DNA of 64,000 nucleotides from Bacteroidota bacterium (GTDB lineage: Bacteria; Bacteroidota; Bacteroidia; Cytophagales; Cyclobacteriaceae), in contig JACPVX010000018.1 in the NCBI GenBank assembly GCA_016191555.1, positions 1-64,000 of the forward strand, written 5' to 3'. This document shows positions 18,042-27,880 of this stretch, piece after piece (positions within the stretch are counted from its first letter, which is position 1; every line of letters begins with the position of its first letter). The notes below the pieces were generated by a model. It was not told the origin of the DNA. It made no database searches and worked only from the letters and a program-made list of their open reading frames with translations. The position numbers were made by a program, and so were the translations under genes.

Positions 18042-18731
18042 TCAGTTCAGTATAACACCATCAGCAATGGCAATTACTTTTTCAAAGTATGCCGAAAAAT
18101 CTTTTTCGTGCGTAACGATGATAACCGTTTTGCCTGACTTAGTTAATGAGGCAAACAATTCGAAAATGGAAGTGGCTGTTTGCGAATCCAGATTGCCTGT
18201 AGGCTCATCGGCAATTATGATAGGAGGGTCGTTTGCCAAAGCACGTGCAATGGCCACGCGTTGTTGTTGACCTCCTGATAGCGTAGAAGGTAATTTATCG
18301 GCTTGCTCCCGAATGTTCACTAACTCTAATAGCGAAAGTGCTCTTTCTCTTCGGGTATTCTTGGGATAGCTATTGCAGAAATCCATCGGCAGCATCACAT
18401 TTTCCAGTATTGTTAGTGTTGGCAATAGTTGGAAGAACTGAAACACCACACCAATGTTTTTTCCACGCCAGGTAGCAAGGGCGCTCTCAGATAAATTCGC
18501 TACCTGCACTCCGTTTACCAACACAAGGCCATCGGTAGGCTTGTCAATTCCGGCAATCATATTAAGTAGAGTTGATTTGCCGCTTCCGGATTTGCCGGTG
18601 ATGGCAACAAGTTGCCCAGATGGAATGGTGAGATTAATTTCTTTCAGCGCTTGAAAAGATCCTGCCGGCAGCGCAAATGACTTGCTGACTTTTGTCAGCT
18701 CAATCATATTTTTAGTTTGAGGTGAGTTCAT
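18042..18731 (-). CDS. ABC transporter ATP-binding protein, LolD/MacB type
   Basis: A 229-residue ATPase partner of the adjacent permease. Walker A GKSGSGKSTLL is at about 43-53, the Q-loop FQFFQLLPTLT follows, the signature is LSGGQQQRVAIARAL, and Walker B is IIIADEPTGNLDS. These are typical of the LolD/MacB subfamily. A downstream permease and an AraC regulator upstream on the same strand suggest one transcription unit. Confidence 0.92.
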   Translation of the reverse strand: MNSPQTKNMIELTKVSKSFALPAGSFQALKEINLTIPSGQLVAITGKSGSGKSTLLNMIAGIDKPTDGLVLVNGVQVANLSESALATWRGKNIGVVFQFFQLLPTLTILENVMLPMDFCNSYPKNTRRERALSLLELVNIREQADKLPSTLSGGQQQRVAIARALANDPPIIIADEPTGNLDSQTATSIFELFASLTKSGKTVIIVTHEKDFSAYFEKVIAIADGVILN

Positions 18732-18792
18732 CGTATTGTGTTTTTTGATGCAACAATACGTAGATGAAAAGTACGTAGCGTCAATAGAAATC

Positions 18793-19953
18793 CTATTGGA
18801 CGTCTTCGATGGATCTGTTTTTGCGGTATTCGGTAGGCGTTAGGCCAGTAAACCGTTTAAAGATTAAGTTGAAGGTAGACTTCGACTTGAAACCTGCCTC
18901 AAGGGCAATTCCCAATAGGTTGTAGTTTTTTACAGCTGGGTCTACCATCAGGCGCTTAACTTCCTCAACTCTGTACTTATTGATAAAGTCGTAAAAGTTG
19001 TCGCCAATACCTTCGTTGATTAAAGCCGATAGCTGACTTCGGCTGATGTTTAAGTTTTTTGCCAGTTCGCTTAACGTCAATTCTGAATTCAAGAAAGGCT
19101 TGTGCCTATTCATGTATTCCAGTAGTTGATTGAGCAATTGGTGGTCTATAATAATTGGATTCTTCTCGGGGGAATTTTTTGTTTCTTCTTTCGGTGAAAC
19201 GTTTGAATGCAAAACCAATTCACGCTGTACGATTCCTTTGTAGCCGAGCGCAAAGACACATACTGAAAACAAAAAGGCAGTAGATAAAGGAAGCCACGAT
19301 CCGCCCGGCAAATGAATAGTGGCGAAAAGACTGAACAGAAAAAAGAGATTTAGCGCCAGAAATACCAGCATGAAAAATCGTACCCAAGAAACATCAACGT
19401 GATCTTGATTGGACACTTCTTGTTGTAAACGCTTTTGAAAGATCGCCCACTTTTGACGAATTAAAAATTGATACCATGAAAACTGCATCAGCAGGATAGT
19501 GCCAAAGGTAATATCAATTACACGGTATTGCTGATCAAGCTCAAATAGATGAGTAAGATTCAATCCGCTTGATTTAAGTGTGAGTGATAGGAAGATGACA
19601 ATTAAGAAAGGAGTAAAATGAGAAAGCAATTGGGCATTGATGTGTACCCGCTCGCCCATCAGTTCTTTGGCATACAACCAGAGCAAAGGCGATAACAGAA
19701 AATAAGTAGGATCGCCCAGCGTGAAAATGTTGGCTGAAAAGTGACTTAAAACCGATCCGGCAAAGAGAATGTGACCGATGCTGAAAGACAAGGATAGAAG
19801 TAAGATGGATAGAAAACGGGTAGCTCTACTTTTTCTTACAGATTGGTTGTTGATGACAAAAACGACAAATACACCGAGCACAATACCAGCGTAGGTGATT
19901 ACCACTATCAATTGTTGAATGAATGTAGCCAAGTCAATTGTTGATTCGTGCAA
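18793..19953 (-). CDS. membrane-anchored AraC-family regulator
   Basis: A 386-residue protein with about seven hydrophobic helices in residues 1-240 and an AraC-type double helix-turn-helix at about 275-380 (ELAKNLNISRSQLSALINEG and AGFKSKSTFNLIFKRFTGLTPTEYRK). Membrane-integrated AraC proteins of this kind are common in Bacteroidota; the signal is unknown. It lies 61 bp upstream of the ABC ATPase gene in the same direction and may regulate that cluster. Confidence 0.88.
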   Translation of the reverse strand: MHESTIDLATFIQQLIVVITYAGIVLGVFVVFVINNQSVRKSRATRFLSILLLSLSFSIGHILFAGSVLSHFSANIFTLGDPTYFLLSPLLWLYAKELMGERVHINAQLLSHFTPFLIVIFLSLTLKSSGLNLTHLFELDQQYRVIDITFGTILLMQFSWYQFLIRQKWAIFQKRLQQEVSNQDHVDVSWVRFFMLVFLALNLFFLFSLFATIHLPGGSWLPLSTAFLFSVCVFALGYKGIVQRELVLHSNVSPKEETKNSPEKNPIIIDHQLLNQLLEYMNRHKPFLNSELTLSELAKNLNISRSQLSALINEGIGDNFYDFINKYRVEEVKRLMVDPAVKNYNLLGIALEAGFKSKSTFNLIFKRFTGLTPTEYRKNRSIEDVQ

Positions 19954-20194
19954 AAGTACAGCTAATTAGTGTTTGAAGTTACGCTTTGGTCGTCCACGGG
20001 GATGTAAATGGACGGAATTGAGCCAGGTTTGCGGGTGTATACACATATTGCCTGATTGCCCTCACTACTGGAATGTGGTGTTGATTTTTGTAATTTAGAA
20101 TAGCGATTGAAGTTGTCTATATAGTGGCGATTAATGCAATCTTGAATTGAAATAAAGATAACGGTGTTCTGCTAGAATATGTACTTTTATAGAA

Positions 20195-22972
20195 ATGGTT
20201 AGGATCGCAGTAATAGTTTTTTTTGTAGGGATTGGCATGTTTGCGAATGAGTGCTTCGCCACGCATATTCGTGCCGGAGAAATCAAGGTTGAGCGGTTAG
20301 AATGCCCTAAGTTAAGATACCGAATTACGTTAATCGTTTATACCAATTCAGCAAGCCCATCACACCCGGGTGGATGGATTGGAGGAGGAACTCTCTCGTG
20401 GGGTGAAGGCTCCACGCAGTTGGGCCAAGTGACAGCTACCGTGGTGGATGCCTCGCTTAAAATTAGCCGGGCCATTTACATTCGGGAAGTCACGTTTTCA
20501 AGAGAAGGTACTTATAAAATTAGTTATGAAGAGGCGCATCGCAACGTTTCAATCCTCAATATTCCCAACTCAAGAGACGACATCAATTTTTATGTGGAGG
20601 ATCAAATCATGGTAAGCTCTACCTTCTGCGATTCATCACCTTCATTTTTAGTGCCACCCATTGATCAAGCGTGTATGGGAATGGCCTTCTACCACAATCC
20701 CGGTGCCACCGATGCGGATGGTGATAGCCTTTCATTTAGTTTCGCAGTGCCGAAAGGAAATGGGGGTGTCGTTATCTCTGGGTATGCCGATCCGAATAAT
20801 GTTAAATTTTATACGGGTCTTAATTATGCGTTGGCTAATATGGATCATACAGGGCCACCTTCCTTCAAGATTGAGGCAACGACCGGGTTAGTGACATGGG
20901 ACGCTCCCGGGTTATTAGGTACTTATAATATGGCGCTTAAAGTAACACAGTGGAAAAAAAATCCAGCCGATAGCACATGGATGGAATATGGCTACTCGAT
21001 ACGTGACATGCAAATTGAAGTGCAGGACTGTGCCAACCATCCGCCTGATCTCACTTCGAACCAAGACATTTGTTTGATTGCCGGTGAGAAAGTAAGCATT
21101 GATATTAAGGGGAAAGATCAGGATCATGATCAGGTGACGATGGAAGTGTTTTCCGACATCACTACATTTAGTGAAGCACCCGCTATTGTGAAATATGTCG
21201 GACAACTCCAATCAACACTTGCCGATACAGCGCATATTGTATTGACGTGGCAACCGAGTTGTCTTCGGGTGCGCGATCAGCCTTATTCTGTTGTTGTTAA
21301 AGTTACAGATCATCCGGTGGGTGGAGTAAGCCTCACGCGGTTCCGTTCATTTAACATCCGGGTGATTGGACCCGCTCCGATTATTTCACAAGTGAATGTC
21401 AATCCGGTAGTGAAGAAAGTAACGCTGCAATGGAATTCGTATGCTTGTCAAAACGCGCAGGCCATTCAAGTGTGGCGAAGAGTTGCCCAGCGAGCCTACA
21501 CACCGGCACATTGCGAAGTGGGAATGCCGAAGGTGTTGCAATACACACTTCTGAAAGAGTTGCCTGGAGCGGCTGTTTTATTTGAGGATACCGACTTGGC
21601 AATTGGCGCACAATATTGTTATCGAATTGTGGCCCGTTTTAAAGATGTAGCCAGTAAAATTTCGCAGGATATCTGCTTGATACCGCAGCCGGCCAAAGCT
21701 CCTGTGATTACACATGTTACCGTAAAAAATACAGATGTGCAGAATGGAGAGATTCGGGTTGCTTGGCGAGCGCCTTACGATATTGATGCGAGCCAATATC
21801 CACCGCCTTATCAATACATGGTGCAGCGTGGTAATAGTTTGGAAGGTGGCGCGTGGACAGATGTTTCCTCATCCAATTTAGCTGACACCACTTTTTTAGA
21901 CAAAACATTTTCAACACTGGACACCGCGTATCACTATCGTATCATTTTGTTTGTGCCTACCATTACCACTCTACCGGTCGATACATCTTCCGTAGCATCA
22001 TCGGTGCGATTGAAAGGAAAGTCGGGAACGCAAAACATTCATCTGACATGGGATGCAAAGGTGCCGTGGTCTCTTTTTCTTTCCTCCTATAAGTATCATT
22101 ATATCTATCGCAAAGAGCAGGGACCCGATACCTTTTTATTGATTGACAGTGTAGCTGTGAGCGAGGATGATTTGAAATATGTAGATGAAGGTAAATATAA
22201 AAGTCAATCACTCGATGCGCATAAAAACTATTTGTACTATGTGAAAACGATGGGGGGATACGGTAACCCGAAAATAGCGGAGCCACTGATTAATGATTCA
22301 CAGATCGTTACGCTTCATCTAATTGACGAAACCCCGCCTTGCCCACCGGTTGTTCGTGTGATTGATCCGGGCTGTGGTAAATTACCTTGTGCCAATTTGT
22401 ATAGCAATACGATCAAATGGTCTAATCCTAAAACAGTCGGTTGTCAGGATGATGTGGTTTCGTATGAGGTATATGTTGCCGATGAACTCACCGGCACATT
22501 TACCCTTTTAGGCAGCCCGCAAGATAGTGTGGTTGTACATGCAGGGTTGAATGATTTAGCAAAGTGCTATCGGGTGATTGCTGTGGATTGGGTAGGCAAT
22601 CGAAGTAAAATAAGTGAAACGGTTTGTGGTGAGAATTGTCCTGCTTTTGCAATGCCGAATGTGTTTACACCAGAAGCGAGTTCTGGTTACAATGATACAT
22701 TCCGTGCTTTTGGTTCCTTGGGAAATATAACCGATGAAGAATGCTCGCGTTTTGTAGATTATATGTCGTTGAAGGTAATTAACCGATGGGGGCAAGAAGT
22801 CTTTTCGTCAGCTTCAACTGATATGAACGAAGTGTTTTGGGATGGTAAGGACAAGAATGGAAATGAGATGGCTACCGGAGTTTATTATTTTGTGGCGGAG
22901 GCGTTGTTAAAATATTCCTCAGATAAAAAAGAAAATCGTCAAATTAAGGGTTGGGTCCAGTTGGTGAGGTAA
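20195..22972 (+). CDS. large secreted protein with gliding-motility-associated C-terminal domain
   Basis: A 925-residue surface protein. A signal peptide (about 1-22) precedes ATHIRAGEI, a common beginning of these Cytophagales proteins. The body is a series of beta-sandwich modules, including several fibronectin III-like repeats (about 385-770). The last 95 residues form the gliding-motility-associated (CHU_C) domain: PNVFTPE, NDTF, INRWGQEVF, WDGKDKNGNEMATGVYYF. This domain is a type B T9SS secretion signal. Probably an adhesin or cell-surface filament component. Single gene with 241 bp of upstream non-coding DNA. Confidence 0.88.
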   Translation: MVRIAVIVFFVGIGMFANECFATHIRAGEIKVERLECPKLRYRITLIVYTNSASPSHPGGWIGGGTLSWGEGSTQLGQVTATVVDASLKISRAIYIREVTFSREGTYKISYEEAHRNVSILNIPNSRDDINFYVEDQIMVSSTFCDSSPSFLVPPIDQACMGMAFYHNPGATDADGDSLSFSFAVPKGNGGVVISGYADPNNVKFYTGLNYALANMDHTGPPSFKIEATTGLVTWDAPGLLGTYNMALKVTQWKKNPADSTWMEYGYSIRDMQIEVQDCANHPPDLTSNQDICLIAGEKVSIDIKGKDQDHDQVTMEVFSDITTFSEAPAIVKYVGQLQSTLADTAHIVLTWQPSCLRVRDQPYSVVVKVTDHPVGGVSLTRFRSFNIRVIGPAPIISQVNVNPVVKKVTLQWNSYACQNAQAIQVWRRVAQRAYTPAHCEVGMPKVLQYTLLKELPGAAVLFEDTDLAIGAQYCYRIVARFKDVASKISQDICLIPQPAKAPVITHVTVKNTDVQNGEIRVAWRAPYDIDASQYPPPYQYMVQRGNSLEGGAWTDVSSSNLADTTFLDKTFSTLDTAYHYRIILFVPTITTLPVDTSSVASSVRLKGKSGTQNIHLTWDAKVPWSLFLSSYKYHYIYRKEQGPDTFLLIDSVAVSEDDLKYVDEGKYKSQSLDAHKNYLYYVKTMGGYGNPKIAEPLINDSQIVTLHLIDETPPCPPVVRVIDPGCGKLPCANLYSNTIKWSNPKTVGCQDDVVSYEVYVADELTGTFTLLGSPQDSVVVHAGLNDLAKCYRVIAVDWVGNRSKISETVCGENCPAFAMPNVFTPEASSGYNDTFRAFGSLGNITDEECSRFVDYMSLKVINRWGQEVFSSASTDMNEVFWDGKDKNGNEMATGVYYFVAEALLKYSSDKKENRQIKGWVQLVR

Positions 22973-23033
22973 TTTGTTTCGACTCAAAGCCTAGCCAATC
23001 AGTGTTCAAAGTTTATAAAATCGCCAATACTGT

Positions 23034-23963
23034 CTACTGACTTTGTCTCTTCACGATAAAGACAATTACAGCTAATAAGAGAATCATGGCAACGAAGGTT
23101 AAGACCATATTCCTATTCGAATTATTAACAGCTTTTGAATTCTCTTTATCCTGCAGAACTCCATATTCGTTGTCCATACCTTCATGCAAAGAGAGGAACT
23201 TTTTATATCGCTTGTCTAATACATCACCAGTGTAGCCGTATTCAATGGCTTTGTCGTAGACCCTTAACGATATGGTGATATCTGAAGTAATAGCGTAGGT
23301 ATTCCCTAGTTCAAATAGCAACAAAGCAACAATTTTGTCCTTAGGCTTAATAAAAGTCATTCTTTCATCTAACTGATACAATATTTGCCTGCTGAGTTTT
23401 TCTAGTTCTTCTCTCGTTTTTGAAGAAGTTGGAATTACATTATTTCCAAAATTAGTGTTCAATAAGAAATCTGCAGTTATGAATTCATCACCATTGATTT
23501 TAGCCTCGAGTATCTTAGCGTGGAGCCATTCAGAGCTGTTGTGAGATCTTGGATTTAGTTCAATAGCTCTACTAATCCACTTTAAGGCTAATTCATTTTT
23601 ACCCATTAACTCGTATAATGTACCAATGTTAGCAGCAGTAGCATATCGATTTGGTTCTATTTTCTCAATTTCTTCAAATACATTCTTAGCTTCCTGATAT
23701 CTGCCTAGGTAAATTAAAATTACCCCATAGTCTGAATATGAATCAATGTCTTTATTGCTTTGCCAGACACCCAGTAATTTCTTTAGTTTCTCATTGTAAC
23801 GCTTTGTGTTCTTGACTAAATCTTTTCCTTGCGGCACATAAAATTCGCCTTCACTGATTTCTGCTTTTTCTCCGGACAGAAGAACTCTCATTTCGTTTAT
23901 GCATCCCAGACTGTAAGTCGAAATAACTAAATTAATAAAGACCAACGCAAAACGAATCTTCAT
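23034..23963 (-). CDS. TPR protein with C-terminal membrane helix
   Basis: A 309-residue protein with an N-terminal signal (about 1-20), at least two tetratricopeptide repeats (about 75-150: DYGVILIYLGRYQEAKNVFE, ATAANIGTLYELMGKNELAL), a helical middle and a C-terminal transmembrane helix (about 284-304) followed by KRQSQ. It would expose the TPR region to the periplasm. Function unknown. Confidence 0.75.
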   Translation of the reverse strand: MKIRFALVFINLVISTYSLGCINEMRVLLSGEKAEISEGEFYVPQGKDLVKNTKRYNEKLKKLLGVWQSNKDIDSYSDYGVILIYLGRYQEAKNVFEEIEKIEPNRYATAANIGTLYELMGKNELALKWISRAIELNPRSHNSSEWLHAKILEAKINGDEFITADFLLNTNFGNNVIPTSSKTREELEKLSRQILYQLDERMTFIKPKDKIVALLLFELGNTYAITSDITISLRVYDKAIEYGYTGDVLDKRYKKFLSLHEGMDNEYGVLQDKENSKAVNNSNRNMVLTFVAMILLLAVIVFIVKRQSQ

Positions 23964-24025
23964 ATTTCAACTAGTAATGAGGTGCGTAAATTAGAAGAAG
24001 TAAATAACCTTATGCGTTAATCACT

Positions 24026-24595
24026 TTAGTCAAACACGAGCTCTCGAATTTCCTTTAAAACTAAATAGCTTTTAGCTTGGGGCGAATAACACTCCACTTC
24101 TTCGAATGCTATAGTTACTTTTTTGCCCTCCAGTTTTCCGTTATTTTCTAATAACTCCTCAGAGCCTTTAAAATACCTTAACCAAATAAGTTTTACCTCA
24201 CGTCCACTAGAATCTTTAATTAATAGGTAGTTGAATTCGCCTTCGATTAGTTTCTTAATGGTACCAACAATTTTTTTTGTTGCTTCGGCAGGGCTTCTCT
24301 CATCATCCAACAAATAAATAAAGACTTTTGGGCAAATGGTTGCCATTTTTGCCCCCACCTTTTCTCCAAGTTTTCTGCCAGCTTCAGCGTCAGTAGCATC
24401 AATATCATACTTCTGATTGCTCGCAGCTTCAATCATGCAAAGGCCTAATTTTGTTTCAATCTCATCTTTCGTAAGTTTTGGTAAATCATTTTTATTAATG
24501 CAAGCACATGTCTCCTGCGCCATTTTATCAAAGACATCTTGTGCAGATGAAAAAAGGAAAGAAAAAATGAATGCAACGCTGATGATGAATTTCAT
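24026..24595 (-). CDS. secreted protein of unknown function
   Basis: A 189-residue exported protein with a signal peptide (MKFIISVAFIFSFLFSSAQ). Four cysteines in the first half (CACIN, LGLCM, TICPK) could form disulfides. It resembles short secreted Bacteroidota proteins that begin with CxCINK-like motifs, but I do not recognise a named family. It lies between a TPR protein gene and pruA, all leftward. Confidence 0.7.
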   Translation of the reverse strand: MKFIISVAFIFSFLFSSAQDVFDKMAQETCACINKNDLPKLTKDEIETKLGLCMIEAASNQKYDIDATDAEAGRKLGEKVGAKMATICPKVFIYLLDDERSPAEATKKIVGTIKKLIEGEFNYLLIKDSSGREVKLIWLRYFKGSEELLENNGKLEGKKVTIAFEEVECYSPQAKSYLVLKEIRELVFD

Positions 24596-24622
24596 AAGTA
24601 ATTTTTTATTGATTTTGATAAT

Positions 24623-26254
24623 TTACTCCTTGTCCAAAAACGGATAACGATAATCCGTTGGGGTTACAAATGTTTCTTTGATGGTACGCATGGATACCCA
24701 GCGCAGTAGATTTACTTTGGCACCTGCCTTATCATTTGTGCCACTGCCTCTAGCTCCACCAAATGGCTGCTGACCTACCACAGCTCCGGTAGGTTTATCG
24801 TTGATATAAAAATTACCGGCTGAATTGCTCAATTTTTTCGTGGCCATTTCTACCGCATAGCGATCGCGCGCTAGAATAGAACCTGTCAAGGCGTAGGGAG
24901 AGGTTTGATCAACTAATTCTAGTGTCTGTTCAAAGTTTTCTTCGTGGTACACATAGATGGTTACTACCGGCCCGAAGATTTCTTCGCACATGGTGATTGA
25001 GCTGGCATCTTTGGTGAGCACTACTGTTGGCTCGATGAAGTAGCCTTTGCTCTTGTCGTATTTGCCGCCAGCGATGATTTCGTTCATCGGATTTTGACGC
25101 GCTTTTTCAATGTAGCCGGTGATGGACTTAAATGCTTTTTCGTCAATGACCGCATTGATGAAGTTTCCGAAATCTTCTGTTGGGCCCATTTTCATGCCGC
25201 TGAGGTCGGCCAGTAAATATTTTTTCACATCTTCCCATAAGTTGGATGGAATATAGCAACGTGAGGCAGCTGAGCATTTTTGCCCCTGATATTCGAATGC
25301 ACCGCGTGCGATGGCCGTAGCTACTTGTTTGGCATCGGCACTTTTGTGTACCATGATGAAATCTTTGCCGCCTGTTTCACCTACAATGCGCGGATAGGAT
25401 TTGTATTGATGAATATTTTGGCCGATGGTTTTCCAGATATTTTGAAACACACCAGTGCTGCCGGTGAAGTGAATGCCTGCAAAATCGCGATGACTGAAAA
25501 TGACATCGCCGGCATCGGGTCCGGTAACGTAGATTAAGTTGATGACGCCATCTGGCAATCCTGCTTCTTTCAATACTTGCATGATCACATTGGCTGCATA
25601 GATCTGTGTGTTGGCTGGTTTCCACACAACTGTGTTGCCCATCAGCGCTGCGCTGGTAGGCAAGTTGCCGGCAATGGCCGTGAAGTTGAAAGGTGTGAGT
25701 GCAAATACAAATCCTTCCAGCGGACGATATTCGATTCGATTCCAAACGCCCGGTGATGATTCGGGTTGATCGCGGTAAATTTCGCCCATGAAGTGCACGT
25801 TGAAGCGCAGGAAGTCGATCAATTCGCAAGCAGCATCAATCTCTGCCTGAAATGCATTTTTTGACTGCCCCAACATGGTGGCTGCATTGATTTTGTAACG
25901 ATAGGGACCGGCTAAAAGATCAGCAGCTTTGAGAAATATGCTTGCGCGATTTTCCCAGCTCAAACCCGCCCATAATTCTTTGGCAGCCATAGCAGCATTG
26001 ATGGCTTGTGTTACGTGTTGCTTATCGCCTTCGTGAAAATAACCGAGGAGATGTTGATGATCGTGAGGAGGATTAAGAGGTTTCTTATTTCCGCTGCGTA
26101 CTTCTTCGGCACCAATGTACATGGGAATGTCCAGCACTTGTGCGCGTGCTTCTTCCAGCGCTTTTTTTAAAGCTCCGCGTTCTTTGCTTCCGGGAGCATA
26201 CGATAAAACAGGTTCGTTTTTAGGATTGGGGATATTGAAAAATCCGGTTGACAT
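24623..26254 (-). CDS. pruA: L-glutamate gamma-semialdehyde (P5C) dehydrogenase
   Basis: A 543-residue aldehyde dehydrogenase that oxidises glutamate gamma-semialdehyde to glutamate with NAD+, the second step of proline degradation. The N-terminal extension and the block GETGGKDF (general-base Glu) and GQKCSAASRC (catalytic Cys) match group 4 P5C dehydrogenases. The C-terminal GARGSGTNDKAGA is also family-typical. Length is close to the eukaryote-like PruA standard. No proline dehydrogenase gene is adjacent in the window. Confidence 0.95.
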   Translation of the reverse strand: MSTGFFNIPNPKNEPVLSYAPGSKERGALKKALEEARAQVLDIPMYIGAEEVRSGNKKPLNPPHDHQHLLGYFHEGDKQHVTQAINAAMAAKELWAGLSWENRASIFLKAADLLAGPYRYKINAATMLGQSKNAFQAEIDAACELIDFLRFNVHFMGEIYRDQPESSPGVWNRIEYRPLEGFVFALTPFNFTAIAGNLPTSAALMGNTVVWKPANTQIYAANVIMQVLKEAGLPDGVINLIYVTGPDAGDVIFSHRDFAGIHFTGSTGVFQNIWKTIGQNIHQYKSYPRIVGETGGKDFIMVHKSADAKQVATAIARGAFEYQGQKCSAASRCYIPSNLWEDVKKYLLADLSGMKMGPTEDFGNFINAVIDEKAFKSITGYIEKARQNPMNEIIAGGKYDKSKGYFIEPTVVLTKDASSITMCEEIFGPVVTIYVYHEENFEQTLELVDQTSPYALTGSILARDRYAVEMATKKLSNSAGNFYINDKPTGAVVGQQPFGGARGSGTNDKAGAKVNLLRWVSMRTIKETFVTPTDYRYPFLDKE

Positions 26255-26328
26255 ATTTTAGAGTTTAGATATGAGACATGAGAATTGAGTAGTGCGATTT
26301 ATGCGATGCAAATTAACAATATGAATGC

Positions 26329-26433
26329 TATTATAATAGTTGTTTGATCGCGACTTGGAGCTAATCCTCCTAGGTCTTAATGCGGAAGTAGAAAGACCTA
26401 GGAGGATTAAATGTTATTATAATAGTTGTTTGA
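26329..26433. repeat. 17-bp perfect hairpin flanked by 19-bp direct repeats
   Basis: The direct repeat TATTATAATAGTTGTTTGA occurs at 26329-26347 and 26415-26433. Between the copies, the arms TAATCCTCCTAGGTCTT (26362-26378) and AAGACCTAGGAGGATTA (26393-26409) form a perfect 17-bp stem with a 14-base loop. The second direct-repeat copy overlaps the end of the YjjG coding sequence. The arrangement looks like insertion of a small hairpin element with target duplication. Confidence 0.7.
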
Positions 26434-27109
26434 GGTCAGCCAGGCTCTCGATTTCGTGGGTGAGTGGGGTTTGGTGCGCTACTTTTTCGGGGTTGAAATA
26501 GATGGTGTCGATTTGGGCGTTTTTTGCTCCGCCCATATCAGTGAGTAGATTATCGCCAATCATAGCTACTTGATGTGGTTGCAGATTGTTTTCGCGGAGG
26601 GCGAATTCGAAAATTTCTTTGGCGGGTTTTTTGTGCCCTGCTTTTTCGGAAGTAACAACGCTTTGGAAAAAATGATGGATGCCTCCGCTATTCATTTTGG
26701 TGCCTTGTATTTCGCTGAAGCCGTTGGTGATGATGTGCATGGGATAATGTGGATGAAGATACTCGAGCACTTCTTTGGCGTGCGGTAACAGGTTTTTCTT
26801 TTTAGGCGATTGGTTTACATAGTCGGCTGAGAATTGCAGCGATAGGTCATATTCATCCACATCGAATTCCTGAAATACGCGGTGGAAGCGCTGCAGGCGA
26901 ATGACATCTTGTTTGATTTGGCCGGTGTCGTAGAGGTGCCAGAGGCCGGTGTTTATTTTTTTGAAGGCAAGAAGAAACTCATGCACATCGATGCCGTGAT
27001 CTTCGAGGCGGTAATGTTGGTGTAACTCGGTGAGTGTTTCGCGCGAGTTGGTTTCAAAATCCCACAGGGTGTGATCAAGATCGAAGAAGAGGGCGGTGTA
27101 TTTTTTCAT
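26417..27109 (-). CDS. YjjG-family noncanonical pyrimidine nucleotidase (HAD)
   Basis: A 230-residue HAD-superfamily phosphatase. YjjG-type enzymes hydrolyse noncanonical pyrimidine nucleotides, limiting mutagenic incorporation. HAD motif I is FFDLDHTLWDF (about 9-19, nucleophile Asp and acid Asp). Motif II is IITNGF, motif III the Lys in KAGHKKP, and motif IV IGDNLLTDM. Its 3' end overlaps the 19-bp repeat downstream. Confidence 0.88.
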   Translation of the reverse strand: MKKYTALFFDLDHTLWDFETNSRETLTELHQHYRLEDHGIDVHEFLLAFKKINTGLWHLYDTGQIKQDVIRLQRFHRVFQEFDVDEYDLSLQFSADYVNQSPKKKNLLPHAKEVLEYLHPHYPMHIITNGFSEIQGTKMNSGGIHHFFQSVVTSEKAGHKKPAKEIFEFALRENNLQPHQVAMIGDNLLTDMGGAKNAQIDTIYFNPEKVAHQTPLTHEIESLADLKQLL

Positions 27110-27348
27110 TTAGAAGAGAAGTCAGATTTGAGATGTGAGATATGAGATTTGTGATGCGCTAGGTGCGGGAATCGGCCATGGGATAGAAGTGGAAATGCCA
27201 CCGGTGGTGTGCTTGTTTCGTTTGTTCTGAATTTCGATCGGTGGCATTGGAACGGATAGCCCGGTGACCTGTGGAGGCGCCTGGCTCGCCAGCGCCAACA
27301 TAGGGCAGGCCGCAAAAATTATTTGAACATTTCAAGGGGAAGGTATGG
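27110..27348. other. intergenic region with degenerate GAGAT repeats and two inverted repeats
   Basis: No gene is seen in these 239 bases. The left part (27115-27157) is a low-complexity series of TGAGAT-type words, similar to 26262-26290. AATGCCACCG (27194-27203) and CGGTGGCATT (27239-27248) are inverted. A GC-rich hairpin, about GGCGCCTGGC / GCCAGCGCC, lies near 27275-27296. It looks like repetitive or structured non-coding DNA. Confidence 0.5.
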
Positions 27349-27732
27349 CTAGAAGTTGAGCGGCTTTATTTTTAATTTGTTTAAAGAGAGCTCGCGGTTG
27401 CTGTACATGGTTTTGAATACCGTTTGGTCTTGTTGCATAACGGGGTCGCGGCTGACGAACTGTAGAATTTGTTTGATGATGTCGAACACTTCGTCTTTGA
27501 TTTGATAAAAAGCCCACTGGTTGATTTTGCGAGAGGTGAGGATGCCGGAATTTTTGAGGTAGAGAAGGTGGCGCGAGGTTTTGGTTTGCGTGAATTCGAG
27601 GATGCGCTCCAGATCGGTGATGCACATTTCGCCATTGGTTAAAATAAGGTTGAGGATGCGCAGGCGTGAGGTGTCTGAACTGGCCAGGAAAATCTGCGCA
27701 CCTAATTCGATATTAAAGTGTTTGAGGCGCAT
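27349..27732 (-). CDS. ArsR-family winged-helix regulator
   Basis: A 127-residue DNA-binding protein with an ArsR-like winged helix (about 15-95). The recognition helix reads LEFTQTKTSRHLLYLKNSGIL and the wing is SRKINQWAFYQI. No cysteine-type metal site (ELCVCDL) is seen, so a metal effector is not supported. Divergent from the gene at 27881. Confidence 0.85.
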   Translation of the reverse strand: MRLKHFNIELGAQIFLASSDTSRLRILNLILTNGEMCITDLERILEFTQTKTSRHLLYLKNSGILTSRKINQWAFYQIKDEVFDIIKQILQFVSRDPVMQQDQTVFKTMYSNRELSLNKLKIKPLNF

Positions 27733-27862
27733 GTAGAACTATTTTACAAACGGGGACATCATCAATCGGAAGTAGTATTTTTTGCCTGTTTTGCCACATT
27801 TTAGCCGATATGTTGAGCTAAAAGATGTTGCGAAGATAAGGCTAACATTCGATATGAATCTT

Positions 27863-27870
27863 TACCTTTG
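27863..27870 (+). promoter_or_regulatory. -7 promoter element
   Basis: TACCTTTG is a perfect match to the Bacteroidota TAnnTTTG element, 10 bases before the ATG at 27881. No clear TTTG lies 19-20 bp upstream. The transcript would have a very short leader. Confidence 0.45.
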
Positions 27871-27880
27871 CCCAGATATT

